Position numbers and translations under genes: made by a program. A stretch of 64,000 bases of DNA from Legionella fallonii LLAP-10. Lineage in GTDB: Bacteria; Pseudomonadota; Gammaproteobacteria; Legionellales; Legionellaceae. Of the stretch, positions 38,801 through 47,409 are shown one piece after another. The stretch's first letter is position 1; each line of letters begins with the position of its first letter. The notes under the pieces were generated by a model. The model saw nothing but the letters and a program-made list of their open reading frames with translations, was not told the origin of the DNA and ran no database searches. The stretch lies in assembly GCF_000953135.1 (NCBI RefSeq), contig NZ_LN614827.1:1393001-1457000 (forward strand), written 5' to 3'.

Positions 38801-39580
38801 CATGAAGCTGGAGAGCCATGAGCTTTGGTCATATTTGGGAAGCAAACGAGTAGTTCCTGATACTACATGCAGGCTATCATCAACTGTCATCATGGCATTG
38901 ATTGAATGCACTGCTTTTTGGGGAGTTGTGCTACGAGCATTATAGGGTAAAGTATTAGGACTTCTTACTTTCGCTGTATATTCATCATTATTAGAGTAGG
39001 GGGCATTATATCCCATTGCTAGTAAACTAAATTTAGAGCGATCTTTCTTTTTAACCTGGGCTATAAAATCGCTAACACCATTAAATGCAGCAATACTTAT
39101 TAATGTTGCGCCATCTGGAGCCATATCTTTTATTAATTTAATCCAAGCGTTAGGCTTTTTAAGATTTAATGAGCAGGATTCTGGTACTTTTTGGGTACTA
39201 TAGTAGAGTTCTACTTCTTCATTTGCGTAAAATGCATCACTTTCGGATGCGCTATTGTAGTACTTTCCCTTTTCCTGGTTGTATGTGTAATAAGTGCTTA
39301 AAGGGCCAGGAATAATTTCAGGGAACACATTATTGGGTAATGCTAATTGTTGACGTATTTTCTCTAAGTGCATGTTGAGATACAGTGCACGTAAACCATA
39401 TTTTCCTCGCGGATCCTGCTCGCCTTTCTCATTGCAACGGATTTCATCGGTAGTAACTAGTTTGATTGGTGTATCAGGGGCAATGACGCCGGCGGCTTTG
39501 GCTTGTAATATCAGGTGAACGGTGGCTAGTAAATCATCACCATCTTTAGCTGGATCTGTAAAGAAAATAGTAGGCTTCAT
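35822..39580 (-). CDS. Large candidate Dot/Icm effector with nucleoside-hydrolase-like N-terminal domain
   Basis: The product is 1252 residues from the ATG at 39580, which has a strong SD (AGGAGAAGGA); the open frame to 39658 adds residues without an SD. No named family was recognised for the whole. The first 300 residues carry, in order, motifs like nucleoside hydrolases: FFTDPAKDGDD (7-16), GATLISIAAFNG (157-168), LLAMGYN (186-192), PYNARSTTPQKA (212-223) and WPHDVVPSL (295-303). The remainder is mostly helical with Gln/Lys/Glu-rich stretches. The C-terminus has an EExxE block (EEKEDE, 10-15 residues from the end) then HSLSLS, as in Dot/Icm substrates. No signal peptide. Effector status and enzymatic activity are inferences. 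Confidence 0.7.
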   Translation of the reverse strand: MKPTIFFTDPAKDGDDLLATVHLILQAKAAGVIAPDTPIKLVTTDEIRCNEKGEQDPRGKYGLRALYLNMHLEKIRQQLALPNNVFPEIIPGPLSTYYTYNQEKGKYYNSASESDAFYANEEVELYYSTQKVPESCSLNLKKPNAWIKLIKDMAPDGATLISIAAFNGVSDFIAQVKKKDRSKFSLLAMGYNAPYSNNDEYTAKVRSPNTLPYNARSTTPQKAVHSINAMMTVDDSLHVVSGTTRLLPKYDQSSWLSSFMEIMARAYLLLSASYSTNLLSGAVNFIKSSKYKAFWPHDVVPSLMMVIAQGNWESLGLPPLKKEMLFAQIEKVPASQLHMRMVNDTGVLIDSTIPHEENDKTIGADSQFFTYGKELDVVFFTSLLHFIALQALPNEEKEAKKNLLMCYKTILELKSRLYHLKQNQETSKIESTNLEQQIKSAWATACFSELQQQLSLIAQGNPSNDAQYVLGSHSTSFGLAKLTAEQAKSLSALIASILEWTNAKDINKALLDENLLKWINAISEYMLVTKKPLTEATLTDLRTALDKIPQPATLAPLTAALFYRLREQLMPSDNAVNLLKQKGNLGLEFKRTGNSLIYAELSLGGNLSIPFPKGVSGISEGYRNLLTLKNHSETNKLAFRLHLAIHDAGKGDVIKNDVKLNHDGTYFVRLPDNTYYQLNAGQIKLSDEMQLQAAAEPVDHDAALDIYSFVGSKIQKCSPTEFLIWGQTAPEHVDKEAIRICDELIPLCNEMNIAQVIQGEIPFDGIKKGLDLFFAAYKKDPKMAELVFAHHCFDIYGAAPLDSFESISAGQPEVQLKIELLYKTLLSVAQDKENLEPSKTAFQLYRQRLAKAVPEILHTEENTEKAQRVIAITRVAQMLRCHLFKVKTDANSVQKSIADDGEYEQRTKLFVASVNEAFNQLAAEEQQQLVEVLNRNDSTEGKPAIMVMYGPKLLLTAVTGTEFAPKDPEEQAVIVDRLIPILKLYVKLYNLQALGSSQYSAIEIGELAQILERTFTYYKEANKEQKEDFTNFLLMLQKISKEQKNNKVKEFLEKLPSLAEMKNKSAQEQLLCIQEALKAVNVALDFPTTHAEVKSEVKQELEPHQDILKKIRDNKNVLTKYALQELLIKEVQQVSLTLNQYVELYDGTKGIEELNTHTNPSWDRFFGIHNTASWSNTLKTIRENALNKLLKQLDEMNNDEEKLALLEDAKKLPLFCEHRNNFIIQGAWGRTHSVKLIEEKEDEIRQHSLSLS

Positions 39581-39737
39581 ATATCCTTCTCCTAGGAAAA
39601 TAGTTTTAAAAGCCCGGTTTTTAACATTGTTTATATAATTGGTACATATTGTTTTCAATTTCCTAACATTCTTTACATTTTAAGCATCGAGAGAGGAGCA
39701 ATACTTGCACTAAAGCTTTTTAGCGGACAACAACGCC

Positions 39738-39762
39738 GGACAATTTGGTGCCTGACCTACAA
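39738..39762. repeat. Degenerate copy of the GGACAATTTGTTG repeat
   Basis: The 25 bp match the reverse complement of part of 22184-22217 at about 21 positions. It lies between the large candidate effector and the fis terminator. It has lost the perfect palindrome. Confidence 0.4.
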
Positions 39763-39825
39763 CGGTTCTTTAGGAGAGATGGTTGTGATGATATGATTTA
39801 CATGAATCGATAAGATCGTGTATGC

Positions 39826-39857
39826 AAAAAAAAGGCTCGATAGCCGAGCCTTTTTTA
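39826..39857. terminator. Bidirectional rho-independent terminator after fis
   Basis: AAAAAAAGGCTCG, a 5-nt loop, CGAGCCTTTTTT: a 6-bp G/C-rich stem extended by A-T pairs, with T-runs on both strands. It lies 11 bp past the fis stop and should end fis transcription on the minus strand. Confidence 0.85.
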
Positions 39858-39868
39858 TAAGGTTTAAC

Positions 39869-40165
39869 TTATTCATCAGTTAAACGAAAGTATTTAGTAC
39901 CGAAATATTTTTGTAGTTTCTTTCTTATTGTTCCACGACTAATACCGAGCATCTTGGCAGCCTGTAATTGATTTCCACGACGTTTTTCCATTACGGCTTG
40001 CAGTAAAGGAGGCTCCACTTCAGACAAAATCATGTCATAAAGATCATCAATACTTTTGGATTTATTTTCAGCGAGAAAACGAGTTACCAAACTGTATACT
40101 AAATCCTGTAAACCTTGTTCTTGTTTAACGGATTGAGCAGTAGCTTGCGTTTCAATGACATTCAT
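39869..40165 (-). CDS. fis: Fis family DNA-binding protein
   Basis: The product is 98 residues, the exact Fis length. The C-terminal helix-turn-helix (NQLQAAKMLGISRGTIRKKLQKY, about 65-87) is preceded by the acidic dimer helices (DDLYDMILSEVEPPLLQAVM). Fis bends DNA and regulates rRNA, virulence and recombination. Legionella carries several Fis paralogues, so this may be one of three. It has its own terminator and a 126-bp gap from lpxB. Confidence 0.92.
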   Translation of the reverse strand: MNVIETQATAQSVKQEQGLQDLVYSLVTRFLAENKSKSIDDLYDMILSEVEPPLLQAVMEKRRGNQLQAAKMLGISRGTIRKKLQKYFGTKYFRLTDE

Positions 40166-40291
40166 CTTAACTTCCTTATTATTAATTAACTCATACAGTC
40201 CAATTGCTTACACTTATAAATGAAAGCAAGATTAATTGTACATGAAGGCTAAATGATTATCTATATTTTATAATGAAAAACATGCGGTTAT

Positions 40292-41434
40292 TTAGGACAA
40301 CTCAGCCTCTATTAGATCAAATAGGGTGCAGTCTGCTTCATTTGTTGATAATGATTCCTTGATACTGGTCAATTGGCTAATCATTTTTTGTGGCTGACTT
40401 GAATCATGATGAAAATTTAAAATAAATTGAGATAATTCAATGGCATTACAATCATATTGTAAAAATTCTGGGACTATCATTTTATTAGCTAAAAGATTGC
40501 ATAATCCTAAAAACCTTACTCTTATAAGCCACATGGCCACTATGTACGTGAGAGTGGACGACTTGTAAATAATGCACATGGGTTTTTCTAGTAGGGCACA
40601 TTCTAGCGATGCTGTTCCTGAGGCGACAATGACAAAATCTGCTGCTGTCATACAATCAATGGCATTACCTTGACTATAGGTGATAGACAAATTTTCATTG
40701 GAAAAGTAGGCTTTTATCTTCTGATCATTAATAGTTCCTGCAATGGGAAGAACAAAGTGAATGTCTGGCAATTGCTTATTCAATAATACAGCTGTTTCTT
40801 GCAGAATAGGCATATGCTTTTCGATTTCATTATTACGACTGCCAGGTAATAGAGCAATAATCATCTTCTGTGAAGGAAGATGTAGCTTCTCTCTAGCAGT
40901 CAATAAATTGACCGTAGAGGGTATTTTTTCCACTAGAGGATGGCCGACGAAACTGACTGGAACCCCAGCTTTTTCGTAGATCTTCTTTTCAAAAGGCAAG
41001 ATCACCGCCATTTTATCAACGCATTCTTTGATCAAATGGATGCGATTTCCTTTCCATGCCCATATTTGTGGGCTGATGTAATAAATAATTTTAATACCCA
41101 ACTTTCTTTTAGCATACTTTGCAAGCCTTAAGTTAAATCCTGGATAATCAACTAAAATAAGTAAGTCGGGTTTTTCTGTCTTTAAATGGTTTTTAATTGC
41201 TAAAAAAGCCTTACGAAGTATCCTCAAAAAACGAACGACTTCAGTAAGTCCAGTGACACCATAGCGTGCAAGATTATAGACTAAGGTGGCGCCAGCATCT
41301 TGCATGTGTTTGCCACCAATGCCGCTAATTTCTATATCATGAAAGCGTGTTTTTAGCTGTTTAATAAGAGCTGCGGCATGAATATCACCTGACTCTTCAC
41401 CAGCTATAATGACTATTTTTTTAGCTTTATGCAT
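40292..41434 (-). CDS. lpxB: Lipid-A-disaccharide synthase
   Basis: The product is 380 residues: IVIIAGEESGDIHAAALIKQL start, the YISPQIWAWKGNRI segment, LLPGSRNNEIEKHMP, and VIVASGTASLECAL motifs are diagnostic of LpxB. It joins two acylated sugar nucleotides to make the lipid A disaccharide at the inner membrane. It overlaps the dehydrogenase gene upstream by 8 bp, so the two are translationally linked. Confidence 0.96.
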   Translation of the reverse strand: MHKAKKIVIIAGEESGDIHAAALIKQLKTRFHDIEISGIGGKHMQDAGATLVYNLARYGVTGLTEVVRFLRILRKAFLAIKNHLKTEKPDLLILVDYPGFNLRLAKYAKRKLGIKIIYYISPQIWAWKGNRIHLIKECVDKMAVILPFEKKIYEKAGVPVSFVGHPLVEKIPSTVNLLTAREKLHLPSQKMIIALLPGSRNNEIEKHMPILQETAVLLNKQLPDIHFVLPIAGTINDQKIKAYFSNENLSITYSQGNAIDCMTAADFVIVASGTASLECALLEKPMCIIYKSSTLTYIVAMWLIRVRFLGLCNLLANKMIVPEFLQYDCNAIELSQFILNFHHDSSQPQKMISQLTSIKESLSTNEADCTLFDLIEAELS

Positions 41435-42392
41435 AATGCTCAGTGAGATTATTGTTGATTAGTGAAGTAATTTTTTCTGCAGTTTCTAAAGCATATTTTC
41501 CTTCTTCACCAGTAACAAGAGGAGTTGTATCATTTTCTATGCATTGCAAAAAGGCTTTTATCTCTTCCAATAAGGCATCACCTTTATCAAATTCTTTTTG
41601 GTCTCTTGTAATTGCGGGGATCCCGGGAAACATTTCTTCATCACTCTTTTTAAAGATGGCCAATTGCTTATTATGGTAATCGATAGAAATATACGAGTTG
41701 CTTTGAAATATTCTCGTTTTGCGCTCGGTTTTAAAACTGATTCGGCTGGCAGTTACATTAGCAACGCAGCGGTTGGCAAAGGTAATCCGTGCGTTTGCTA
41801 TATCAATTGCTTTAGTCAGTACCGGTGTTCCTTGCGCTTCTATAGAGAGGATAGGGCTTTTAACCATATTTTGAATAATATCTATGTCATGAATCATAAG
41901 ATCCAATATAACATTAACATCTGTTCCTCGGGGATTAAATGGGGCAAGACGCTCTGATTCAATAAATAACGGGGAGTCTAAATGAGATTCTAATGCTAGA
42001 TGTGCTGCATTAAATCGCTCTAGATGTCCTACTTGCAATTTAGCATTATGTTTTTTAGCTAATTGAATTAGTTCTTCTGCTTGAGCTGTTGTTTCCGTAA
42101 TAGGTTTTTCAATGAGCACATGTATGCCTTGTTCCAGACACGCCTTTGCGATTTGGTAATGCTTATTGGTAGTTGCTGCAATGCTCACTGCATCAACCTT
42201 ACCGAATAAGTCCTGGTAATCTAGGTAGGCAGGGACTTTTAGCTCCTGAGATACTGCTTCACATAGTTCAGGGTTAACATCACAAACTGCAACTAACTCG
42301 GCGTTAGGAATTAGTTGGTATTTTTGGGCGTGAAATCGACCTAAATAGCCGATACCAATTACTGCACATCGAATTTTATTCATAGACATCAT
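41427..42392 (-). CDS. gnnA: Gfo/Idh/MocA oxidoreductase, probable UDP-GlcNAc 3-dehydrogenase
   Basis: The product is about 321 residues. The Rossmann motif AVIGIGYLGRFHAQKY, the EKPITET motif and the HDIDIIQNMV segment place it in Gfo/Idh/MocA. Coupling to lpxB suggests GnnA, which with aminotransferase GnnB makes the 2,3-diamino sugar of lipid A; Legionella lipid A is known to contain 2,3-diamino-2,3-dideoxyglucose. No gnnB is in the window. Start choice is uncertain: ATGs at 42413, 42392, 42389 and 42383 all lack a clear SD. Confidence 0.7.
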   Translation of the reverse strand: MMSMNKIRCAVIGIGYLGRFHAQKYQLIPNAELVAVCDVNPELCEAVSQELKVPAYLDYQDLFGKVDAVSIAATTNKHYQIAKACLEQGIHVLIEKPITETTAQAEELIQLAKKHNAKLQVGHLERFNAAHLALESHLDSPLFIESERLAPFNPRGTDVNVILDLMIHDIDIIQNMVKSPILSIEAQGTPVLTKAIDIANARITFANRCVANVTASRISFKTERKTRIFQSNSYISIDYHNKQLAIFKKSDEEMFPGIPAITRDQKEFDKGDALLEEIKAFLQCIENDTTPLVTGEEGKYALETAEKITSLINNNLTEHYA

Positions 42393-42569
42393 TTGATAAT
42401 AATTTGTACGCATGATCGCATTTCTTAAATGATAAATCAATTTTATATGGGGATTATTGTATAGTACTTTGTAAATTTTATTTGCATAAATGTGGTCTAT
42501 TTAAAGAGCGTGCCTTTTTCATCATTTTTAGTAAAATACAGCAACTAATTTTTAGTATGGAAATATGAG

Positions 42570-43139
42570 ATGGCATGTGACAATTTAATTCTAATCGCTG
42601 GAGTCGATGAGGTAGGGCGAGGGCCTTTAGCTGGCGCTGTCGTTACCGCCGCAGTTATTTTAAAAGAGCCAATTGCTGGAATTTGTGATTCTAAAAAGTT
42701 AAGTGCCAAAAATCGCAAGCTACTTTCTTTGCGAATTAAGGAAGAAGCATTAGCTTACGCATATGGTCGGGCTGAAGTAGAGGAAATTGATCAATTAAAT
42801 ATTCATCATGCAACACTTTTGGCAATGAAACGAGCAGTTGACTCGCTACTTATAAAGCCTGATGCTGTGAAAATCGATGGTTTACATGTTCCAAAACTAA
42901 GTATGCCTTGTGAGGCTATAGTCAAAGGAGATAGTTTAGTTCCTGCAATAAGTGCCGCATCCATATTAGCAAAAGTTCTTCGGGATGAGGAAATGGATGA
43001 GTTCGATAAAATTTACCCAGGATATGGGTTTGCAGGTCACAAGGGCTATCCTACTGTAGAACATAGAGAGGCACTAGTGCGTCTTGGCCCTTGCCCTATT
43101 CATAGACGAAGTTATGCTCCAGTAGCTGCTTTACTGTAA
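42570..43139 (+). CDS. rnhB: Ribonuclease HII
   Basis: The product is 189 residues. Asp13-Glu14 lie in [15 protein letters not shown], with further conserved [20 protein letters not shown] and [14 protein letters not shown] motifs. It removes ribonucleotides from DNA and RNA-DNA hybrids. It is often next to lpxB in proteobacteria; here it diverges from gnnA-lpxB. Confidence 0.96.
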   Translation: MACDNLILIAGVDEVGRGPLAGAVVTAAVILKEPIAGICDSKKLSAKNRKLLSLRIKEEALAYAYGRAEVEEIDQLNIHHATLLAMKRAVDSLLIKPDAVKIDGLHVPKLSMPCEAIVKGDSLVPAISAASILAKVLRDEEMDEFDKIYPGYGFAGHKGYPTVEHREALVRLGPCPIHRRSYAPVAALL

Positions 43140-43192
43140 GTGTTCTTCTTTTGCGACTAAGATATAGTTTGTTTGCGTTTTATGCAAAGTGC

Positions 43193-43218
43193 TGGCCTGG
43201 TTGCAAGCAACCAGGCCA
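43193..43218. terminator. Perfect 26-bp palindrome between convergent rnhB and rodA
   Basis: TGGCCTGGTTGC and its exact complement GCAACCAGGCCA are separated by 2 nt. It lies midway between the stops of rnhB (+) and rodA (-). No T-run on either side. It likely serves as a shared 3'-end hairpin. Confidence 0.55.
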
Positions 43219-43241
43219 CGTGTCTGAATCTCTGCGTACTA

Positions 43242-44360
43242 TTAACGGAGACTATTAAACAAGATCCTGTGAGAGCTTATGGACATTAAAATGCCGAAAC
43301 TGGCTAAAAAAGTAACCATGGCTGTACCGCCATAGCTGACCAAGGGTAATGGAATACCAACAACAGGAATAATCCCCATAACCATGCCAATGTTAACAAA
43401 ACCTGATAGGAAAAATGACATGGCTAAGCTCGCTGCAAGAAGACGAGTAAAGGTCGTCTGTGCATTGCTGGCTATATTTAAACTCCTTAGAGAGATTAAT
43501 ACTATAAGTGCAATGATGGCAAAGCCGCCTGCAAAGCCAAATTCCTCTCCACTAACCGCAAAAATAAAATCAGTTGCATGTTCAGGTAAAAAATTTAAAT
43601 GGGATTGACTTCCTTGTTGCCATCCTTTACCGATCAATCCGCCAGAACCTATGGCGATTTTTGACTGAATGATATGATAACCAGAACCAAGCGGATCTTG
43701 CTCTGGATCAAGTAAGGTATATACCCTTTGCTTTTGATAATCATGCATTAGATGCCAAACCACTGGAACGGATGAGCCCAAGAGAATCAAGATTAATAGA
43801 ATGACTTTAAAACGGATACCTGCTAAAAATACGACACATAACCCTGCCGCACTCACCATGATTGCTGTGCCTAAATCAGGTTGTTTCGCAATCAATAGGG
43901 CGGGAATAAAGATAATTAATCCTGCCATACAAATTGATTTAAGGCTGCTGGGGCGGGCTTGGCGGTCAAAAAACCAGGCTGCCATCATGGGAACGGCGAG
44001 TTTCATTATTTCCGATGGTTGAAAGCGAAATAAACCAAGTTCTAGCCAGCGTTGCGCCCCTTTACCGATTTTACCCATTAACATTACTGCAATTAGCAAT
44101 GTTAAGCCTATACCGTATATCCAAGGAGTCCAAATTTTATATTTATGTGGGGGGATAAAACCCAAGATAAGCATAATAAATGTTGCAATAACCAACCTCA
44201 TCGACTGTCGTAATATCATTCCCATGTTGGCATTTGAAGCACTGTATAAAATGAGAAGGCCAAAGGTGATCAAAATAAGTAATAATCCCAATAGAGGAAG
44301 ATCTACATGCAGGGATTTTGCTGTAAAACGATAAACTGGTTTAGTATGTCTTCTATTCAT
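43242..44360 (-). CDS. rodA: RodA, SEDS peptidoglycan glycosyltransferase
   Basis: The product is 372 residues with about ten membrane helices. SEDS motifs include RFQPSEIMKLAVPM, KQPDLGTAIM, LPEHATDFIFAV and GIPLPLVSYGGTAM. RodA polymerises glycan for cell elongation with PBP2. It overlaps mrdA by 8 bp in the conserved mrdA-rodA operon. Confidence 0.96.
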   Translation of the reverse strand: MNRRHTKPVYRFTAKSLHVDLPLLGLLLILITFGLLILYSASNANMGMILRQSMRLVIATFIMLILGFIPPHKYKIWTPWIYGIGLTLLIAVMLMGKIGKGAQRWLELGLFRFQPSEIMKLAVPMMAAWFFDRQARPSSLKSICMAGLIIFIPALLIAKQPDLGTAIMVSAAGLCVVFLAGIRFKVILLILILLGSSVPVVWHLMHDYQKQRVYTLLDPEQDPLGSGYHIIQSKIAIGSGGLIGKGWQQGSQSHLNFLPEHATDFIFAVSGEEFGFAGGFAIIALIVLISLRSLNIASNAQTTFTRLLAASLAMSFFLSGFVNIGMVMGIIPVVGIPLPLVSYGGTAMVTFLASFGILMSISSHRILFNSLR

Positions 44361-46209
44361 TGGGTATTTTCATTGGATAAAGTTGATAATAAGCATCTAG
44401 AACTTTGCGTGCCACTGTTGAAGCACTTACATCATTTTCAACAACAACCGCAATAGCTATTTCTGGTTTTTTTACCGGTGTAAATGCAATAAATAGCGAA
44501 TTATCACGAAGAGCTTCCGGTATGTCTTCATATTTTGCTTTTTCATATTGTCTACCACTATGCACTTGAGCTGTACCAGTTTTACCTGCAACTGGGTAGG
44601 GGGGATTGCGACCAAATCTATAACCAGTACCTTCATTACTCGTTAATACGTTATGCATAGCATCAGCAACTATATCCCAGTTGTCTTCATCTTTTAGATA
44701 GACAGGGTATTCTTCTACAGGCTTATATTCTTCAATTTCCTCATTATCACTATTGACGGTCTTACTTAATAAATGGGGTCTAAAGCGTTGCCCACGCTGA
44801 CTTAATGAAGCAGTAGCATTAGCCATTTGCAATGGGGTTGCGAGCATAAAACCTTGACCTATAGAGGTGATTAAAGTATCTCCTGGATACCAGGAAACGC
44901 CTTTAGCTTGTCTTTTCCAGCGAGAGCTAGGTACTATACCATTAGCCTCCTCATAAAGATCTATATGGCTTAATTGGCCTAAACCAAATTTTACTAACAT
45001 GTCTTCAATGTTAGAAATTCCCATTTTATGGCCTAATTGATAAAAATAAGTATCGCAAGACACCGTAATTGCCCGTTTAAAATTAATCATTCCATGACCT
45101 GTTTTTTTCCAATCTCTAAAGAGATGGCTGGACGTAGGTAATTTAAATTTACCTGGATCATAAATTGCGGTATCTATCGTGACAAAGCCTTTATCCAATC
45201 CGGCTAAACCAACAAAAGGTTTGATAGTAGATGCAGGTGGGTAGACGCCTCTTACTGCTCTGTTAAAAAGTGGTCTTTGCAGCGCATTAGATAAAATTTT
45301 GTAATCTTTAGAGCTAACTCCACCAACGAAAATATTAGGATCGAAACTTGGAGAGCTTACCATAGCTAAAATCTCTCCATTATGTGAGTTAATGACCACA
45401 ACCGCCCCACGTTTATCTTTTAAAGCATCATAAGCTGCTTTTTGCAATCGGGTATCTATGCTTAAATACAGTTTTGCACCTGAACGAGGATTAATTTTAT
45501 TGACTACTCTAAGTGTACGGCCACTGACATCAGTTTCTACCATTTGATAGCCTACTTTACCATGCAGAATATCTTCATAGTATTTTTCTACTCCAGCTTT
45601 ACCAATGAAATTGGTGCCGCGATAGTTGGTGGGGTCTACATTTTTTAGTTCTTGTATATTAATTCTGCCAACATAACCTAATACATGAGCGGTCATTTCG
45701 CCTAAAGGATAATGGCGCATTAGCCTAGCTTTGATGCTAACTCCAGGAAAGCGATACTGGTTAATAGCAAAAATAGCGACTTCTTCTTGGCTTAGTTTTA
45801 ATTTTATAGGAATAGGTACAAAAGAGCGATTTTGTGAACGAACACGCTTAAAGTTGTCTATATCGTCATCAGTAATGGAAGGAATCAATTCTTGTAATTT
45901 AGCTAAAGTAGTTTTGATATCCTTCACATGCTCTGGAATGATCTCCAAGACATACACCGGGATATTTTCCGCGAGCAAGACTCCATTTCTATCGAGAATA
46001 ACCCCTCTAGGTGGTGCTATAGGAATAATACTCATCTGGTTTTTTAAAGATAGAGTCTGATATCGTTTGAATTCTGATATCTGCAAAAACGCTAATCTGA
46101 GAACTAAAATGAGAGATAAAATAATAAGTATAGCTACAAGAAGATTGAGCCTAAAACGTTGATTCTGTGATTCTGAACGATAATTATTGAAAGATTGATT
46201 TAGGCGCAT
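44353..46209 (-). CDS. mrdA: Penicillin-binding protein 2 (elongation transpeptidase)
   Basis: The product is 618 residues from the ATG at 46209 (a TTG three codons upstream is possible). One membrane helix (about 20-40) is followed by the pedestal region and the transpeptidase domain with Ser327 in PASTIK, SCD near 384 and the KTGTAQ motif. It cross-links peptidoglycan for rod shape with RodA. No clear SD. The gap upstream holds an inverted repeat (46341-46409). Confidence 0.96.
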   Translation of the reverse strand: MRLNQSFNNYRSESQNQRFRLNLLVAILIILSLILVLRLAFLQISEFKRYQTLSLKNQMSIIPIAPPRGVILDRNGVLLAENIPVYVLEIIPEHVKDIKTTLAKLQELIPSITDDDIDNFKRVRSQNRSFVPIPIKLKLSQEEVAIFAINQYRFPGVSIKARLMRHYPLGEMTAHVLGYVGRINIQELKNVDPTNYRGTNFIGKAGVEKYYEDILHGKVGYQMVETDVSGRTLRVVNKINPRSGAKLYLSIDTRLQKAAYDALKDKRGAVVVINSHNGEILAMVSSPSFDPNIFVGGVSSKDYKILSNALQRPLFNRAVRGVYPPASTIKPFVGLAGLDKGFVTIDTAIYDPGKFKLPTSSHLFRDWKKTGHGMINFKRAITVSCDTYFYQLGHKMGISNIEDMLVKFGLGQLSHIDLYEEANGIVPSSRWKRQAKGVSWYPGDTLITSIGQGFMLATPLQMANATASLSQRGQRFRPHLLSKTVNSDNEEIEEYKPVEEYPVYLKDEDNWDIVADAMHNVLTSNEGTGYRFGRNPPYPVAGKTGTAQVHSGRQYEKAKYEDIPEALRDNSLFIAFTPVKKPEIAIAVVVENDVSASTVARKVLDAYYQLYPMKIPNE

Positions 46210-46340
46210 TGCATACAATAATCATTTTAGATGACGTAACAAAGAGATGAATAGTACCCTAAAATAATTTTTTTTACCAATATCATTGTCAGTTATTAGA
46301 AATTCTTGCCTAAAAAATTTAGTGTCAGCAAGGTTTATCT

Positions 46341-46409
46341 GCCAGAAGGCTTCCACAAACACGCATAAAGCCATCCATGCGCTTCGAAGGTTTGCGAAAG
46401 CCTTTTGGC
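46341..46409. repeat. Imperfect inverted repeat between mrdA and rlmH
   Basis: The arms 46341-46360 (GCCAGAAGGCTTCCACAAAC) and 46390-46409 match at 17 of 20 positions. It lies in a 265-bp gap before mrdA that has no supported gene. It may be the rlmH terminator or a repetitive element. Confidence 0.45.
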
Positions 46410-46474
46410 ATACAGTCCTTGTCGACACGATCTTGCGAGTTGGCAGGGTTCTTATGACCTAATAACAATTTAAA

Positions 46475-46945
46475 CTATTTATGATAGGGGTGATTATTAA
46501 TAATCGACCAGGCTCTGTATAAGGTTTCCAGCAAAATAATGCGTACAAGAGGATGAGGTAGGGTAAGTTTTGATAAGGACCAGCGCTCATCGCAGAGATT
46601 AACAATTTCGGAGGATAGCCCTTCAGGACCACCTATTAGAAAACAAAAATGACTGGAGATTTGTTGTAGTTGGGTTATTTTATGAGCCAGTTCTTCGCTA
46701 CTAAAGGATTTACCCTCTATCTCTAAGGCAATAAGTCGAGCCCCACTAGGCAGTGCTTCTTTTATTAAAGCGGATTCCTTTTCTAAAATGCGATTTAGAT
46801 CTGATGATTTACTGCGGCGAATCAAAGGAATTTCGATGATTTTTAATTGAATGCCATCATTAAAACGCTTGGCATAATCATTAGAACCTTTGGTTACCCA
46901 ATCAGGCATTTTATTGCCCAAAGTAATTACTGTAATTTTCAACAT
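46475..46945 (-). CDS. rlmH: 23S rRNA pseudouridine-1915 N3-methyltransferase
   Basis: The product is 156 residues from the ATG at 46945 ([17 protein letters not shown]), the usual RlmH start; the longer frame runs into rsfS. The SPOUT knot is visible as [14 protein letters not shown] and [18 protein letters not shown]. It methylates pseudouridine 1915 in helix 69 of assembled ribosomes. It follows rsfS by 7 bp, the usual pairing. Confidence 0.96.
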   Translation of the reverse strand: MLKITVITLGNKMPDWVTKGSNDYAKRFNDGIQLKIIEIPLIRRSKSSDLNRILEKESALIKEALPSGARLIALEIEGKSFSSEELAHKITQLQQISSHFCFLIGGPEGLSSEIVNLCDERWSLSKLTLPHPLVRIILLETLYRAWSIINNHPYHK

Positions 46946-46952
46946 AGGTTGT

Positions 46953-47288
46953 TTAAACTTTGGGGTGTTCTTCCCATAAGCCTTCAAGATTATAGAATTG
47001 TCTACTTTCTGCTTGCATGACATGCAATATAAAGTCACCAAAGTCTATCAATGCCCAATCTCCATTATCTATGCCAGTAGAGCTTAATGGAGGCAACCCC
47101 GCGTGCTTCATGTCTTCCATCGCTTTTTCAGCAATAGCTTTCACATGTCGTGATGCGCGTCCAGAGGCAATAACCATATAATCGGTGATTGTTGTCTGTT
47201 GACGGACATCAAGCACTTTGACGTCTATAGCTTGCATGTCTTCTAATGAGTTAAGAAGTTTGTTTAACATTGTGTTTTGTTCTAGCAT
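46953..47288 (-). CDS. rsfS: Ribosomal silencing factor RsfS
   Basis: The product is 111 residues with the family core [24 protein letters not shown] (split motifs [15 protein letters not shown]), [17 protein letters not shown] and FYNLEGLW. RsfS binds uL14 and blocks subunit joining when nutrients are short. Usually preceded by nadD, but nadD lies 37 kb away here. A second ATG (47270) is possible. Confidence 0.95.
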   Translation of the reverse strand: MLEQNTMLNKLLNSLEDMQAIDVKVLDVRQQTTITDYMVIASGRASRHVKAIAEKAMEDMKHAGLPPLSSTGIDNGDWALIDFGDFILHVMQAESRQFYNLEGLWEEHPKV

Positions 47289-47409
47289 AAATAAAGTAAT
47301 CTTCTATCAAAAAGCGGCAAATGATATCAGTAATTGCTTTATATAAAAAGAGCTAATTATATTTTGGGCTCATATATCGCAATAATCTTTTATCTATATA
47401 ATTTAAATT

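Noticed and set aside
39600..39720. Possible PmrA or CpxR site upstream of the large candidate effector
   Set aside because: Only a partial GTAAA-N4-GTTAG match was seen and no CTTAATATT-like word; too weak to claim.
41598..41957. 119-codon ORF opposite the gnnA-like gene
   Set aside because: Antisense shadow of a conserved dehydrogenase.
45731..46060. 109-codon ORF opposite mrdA
   Set aside because: Antisense shadow of PBP2; hydrophobic stretches arise from the complementary frame.
46222..46428. 68-codon ORF between mrdA and rlmH
   Set aside because: It spans an inverted repeat (46341-46409), has no SD and no family resemblance.
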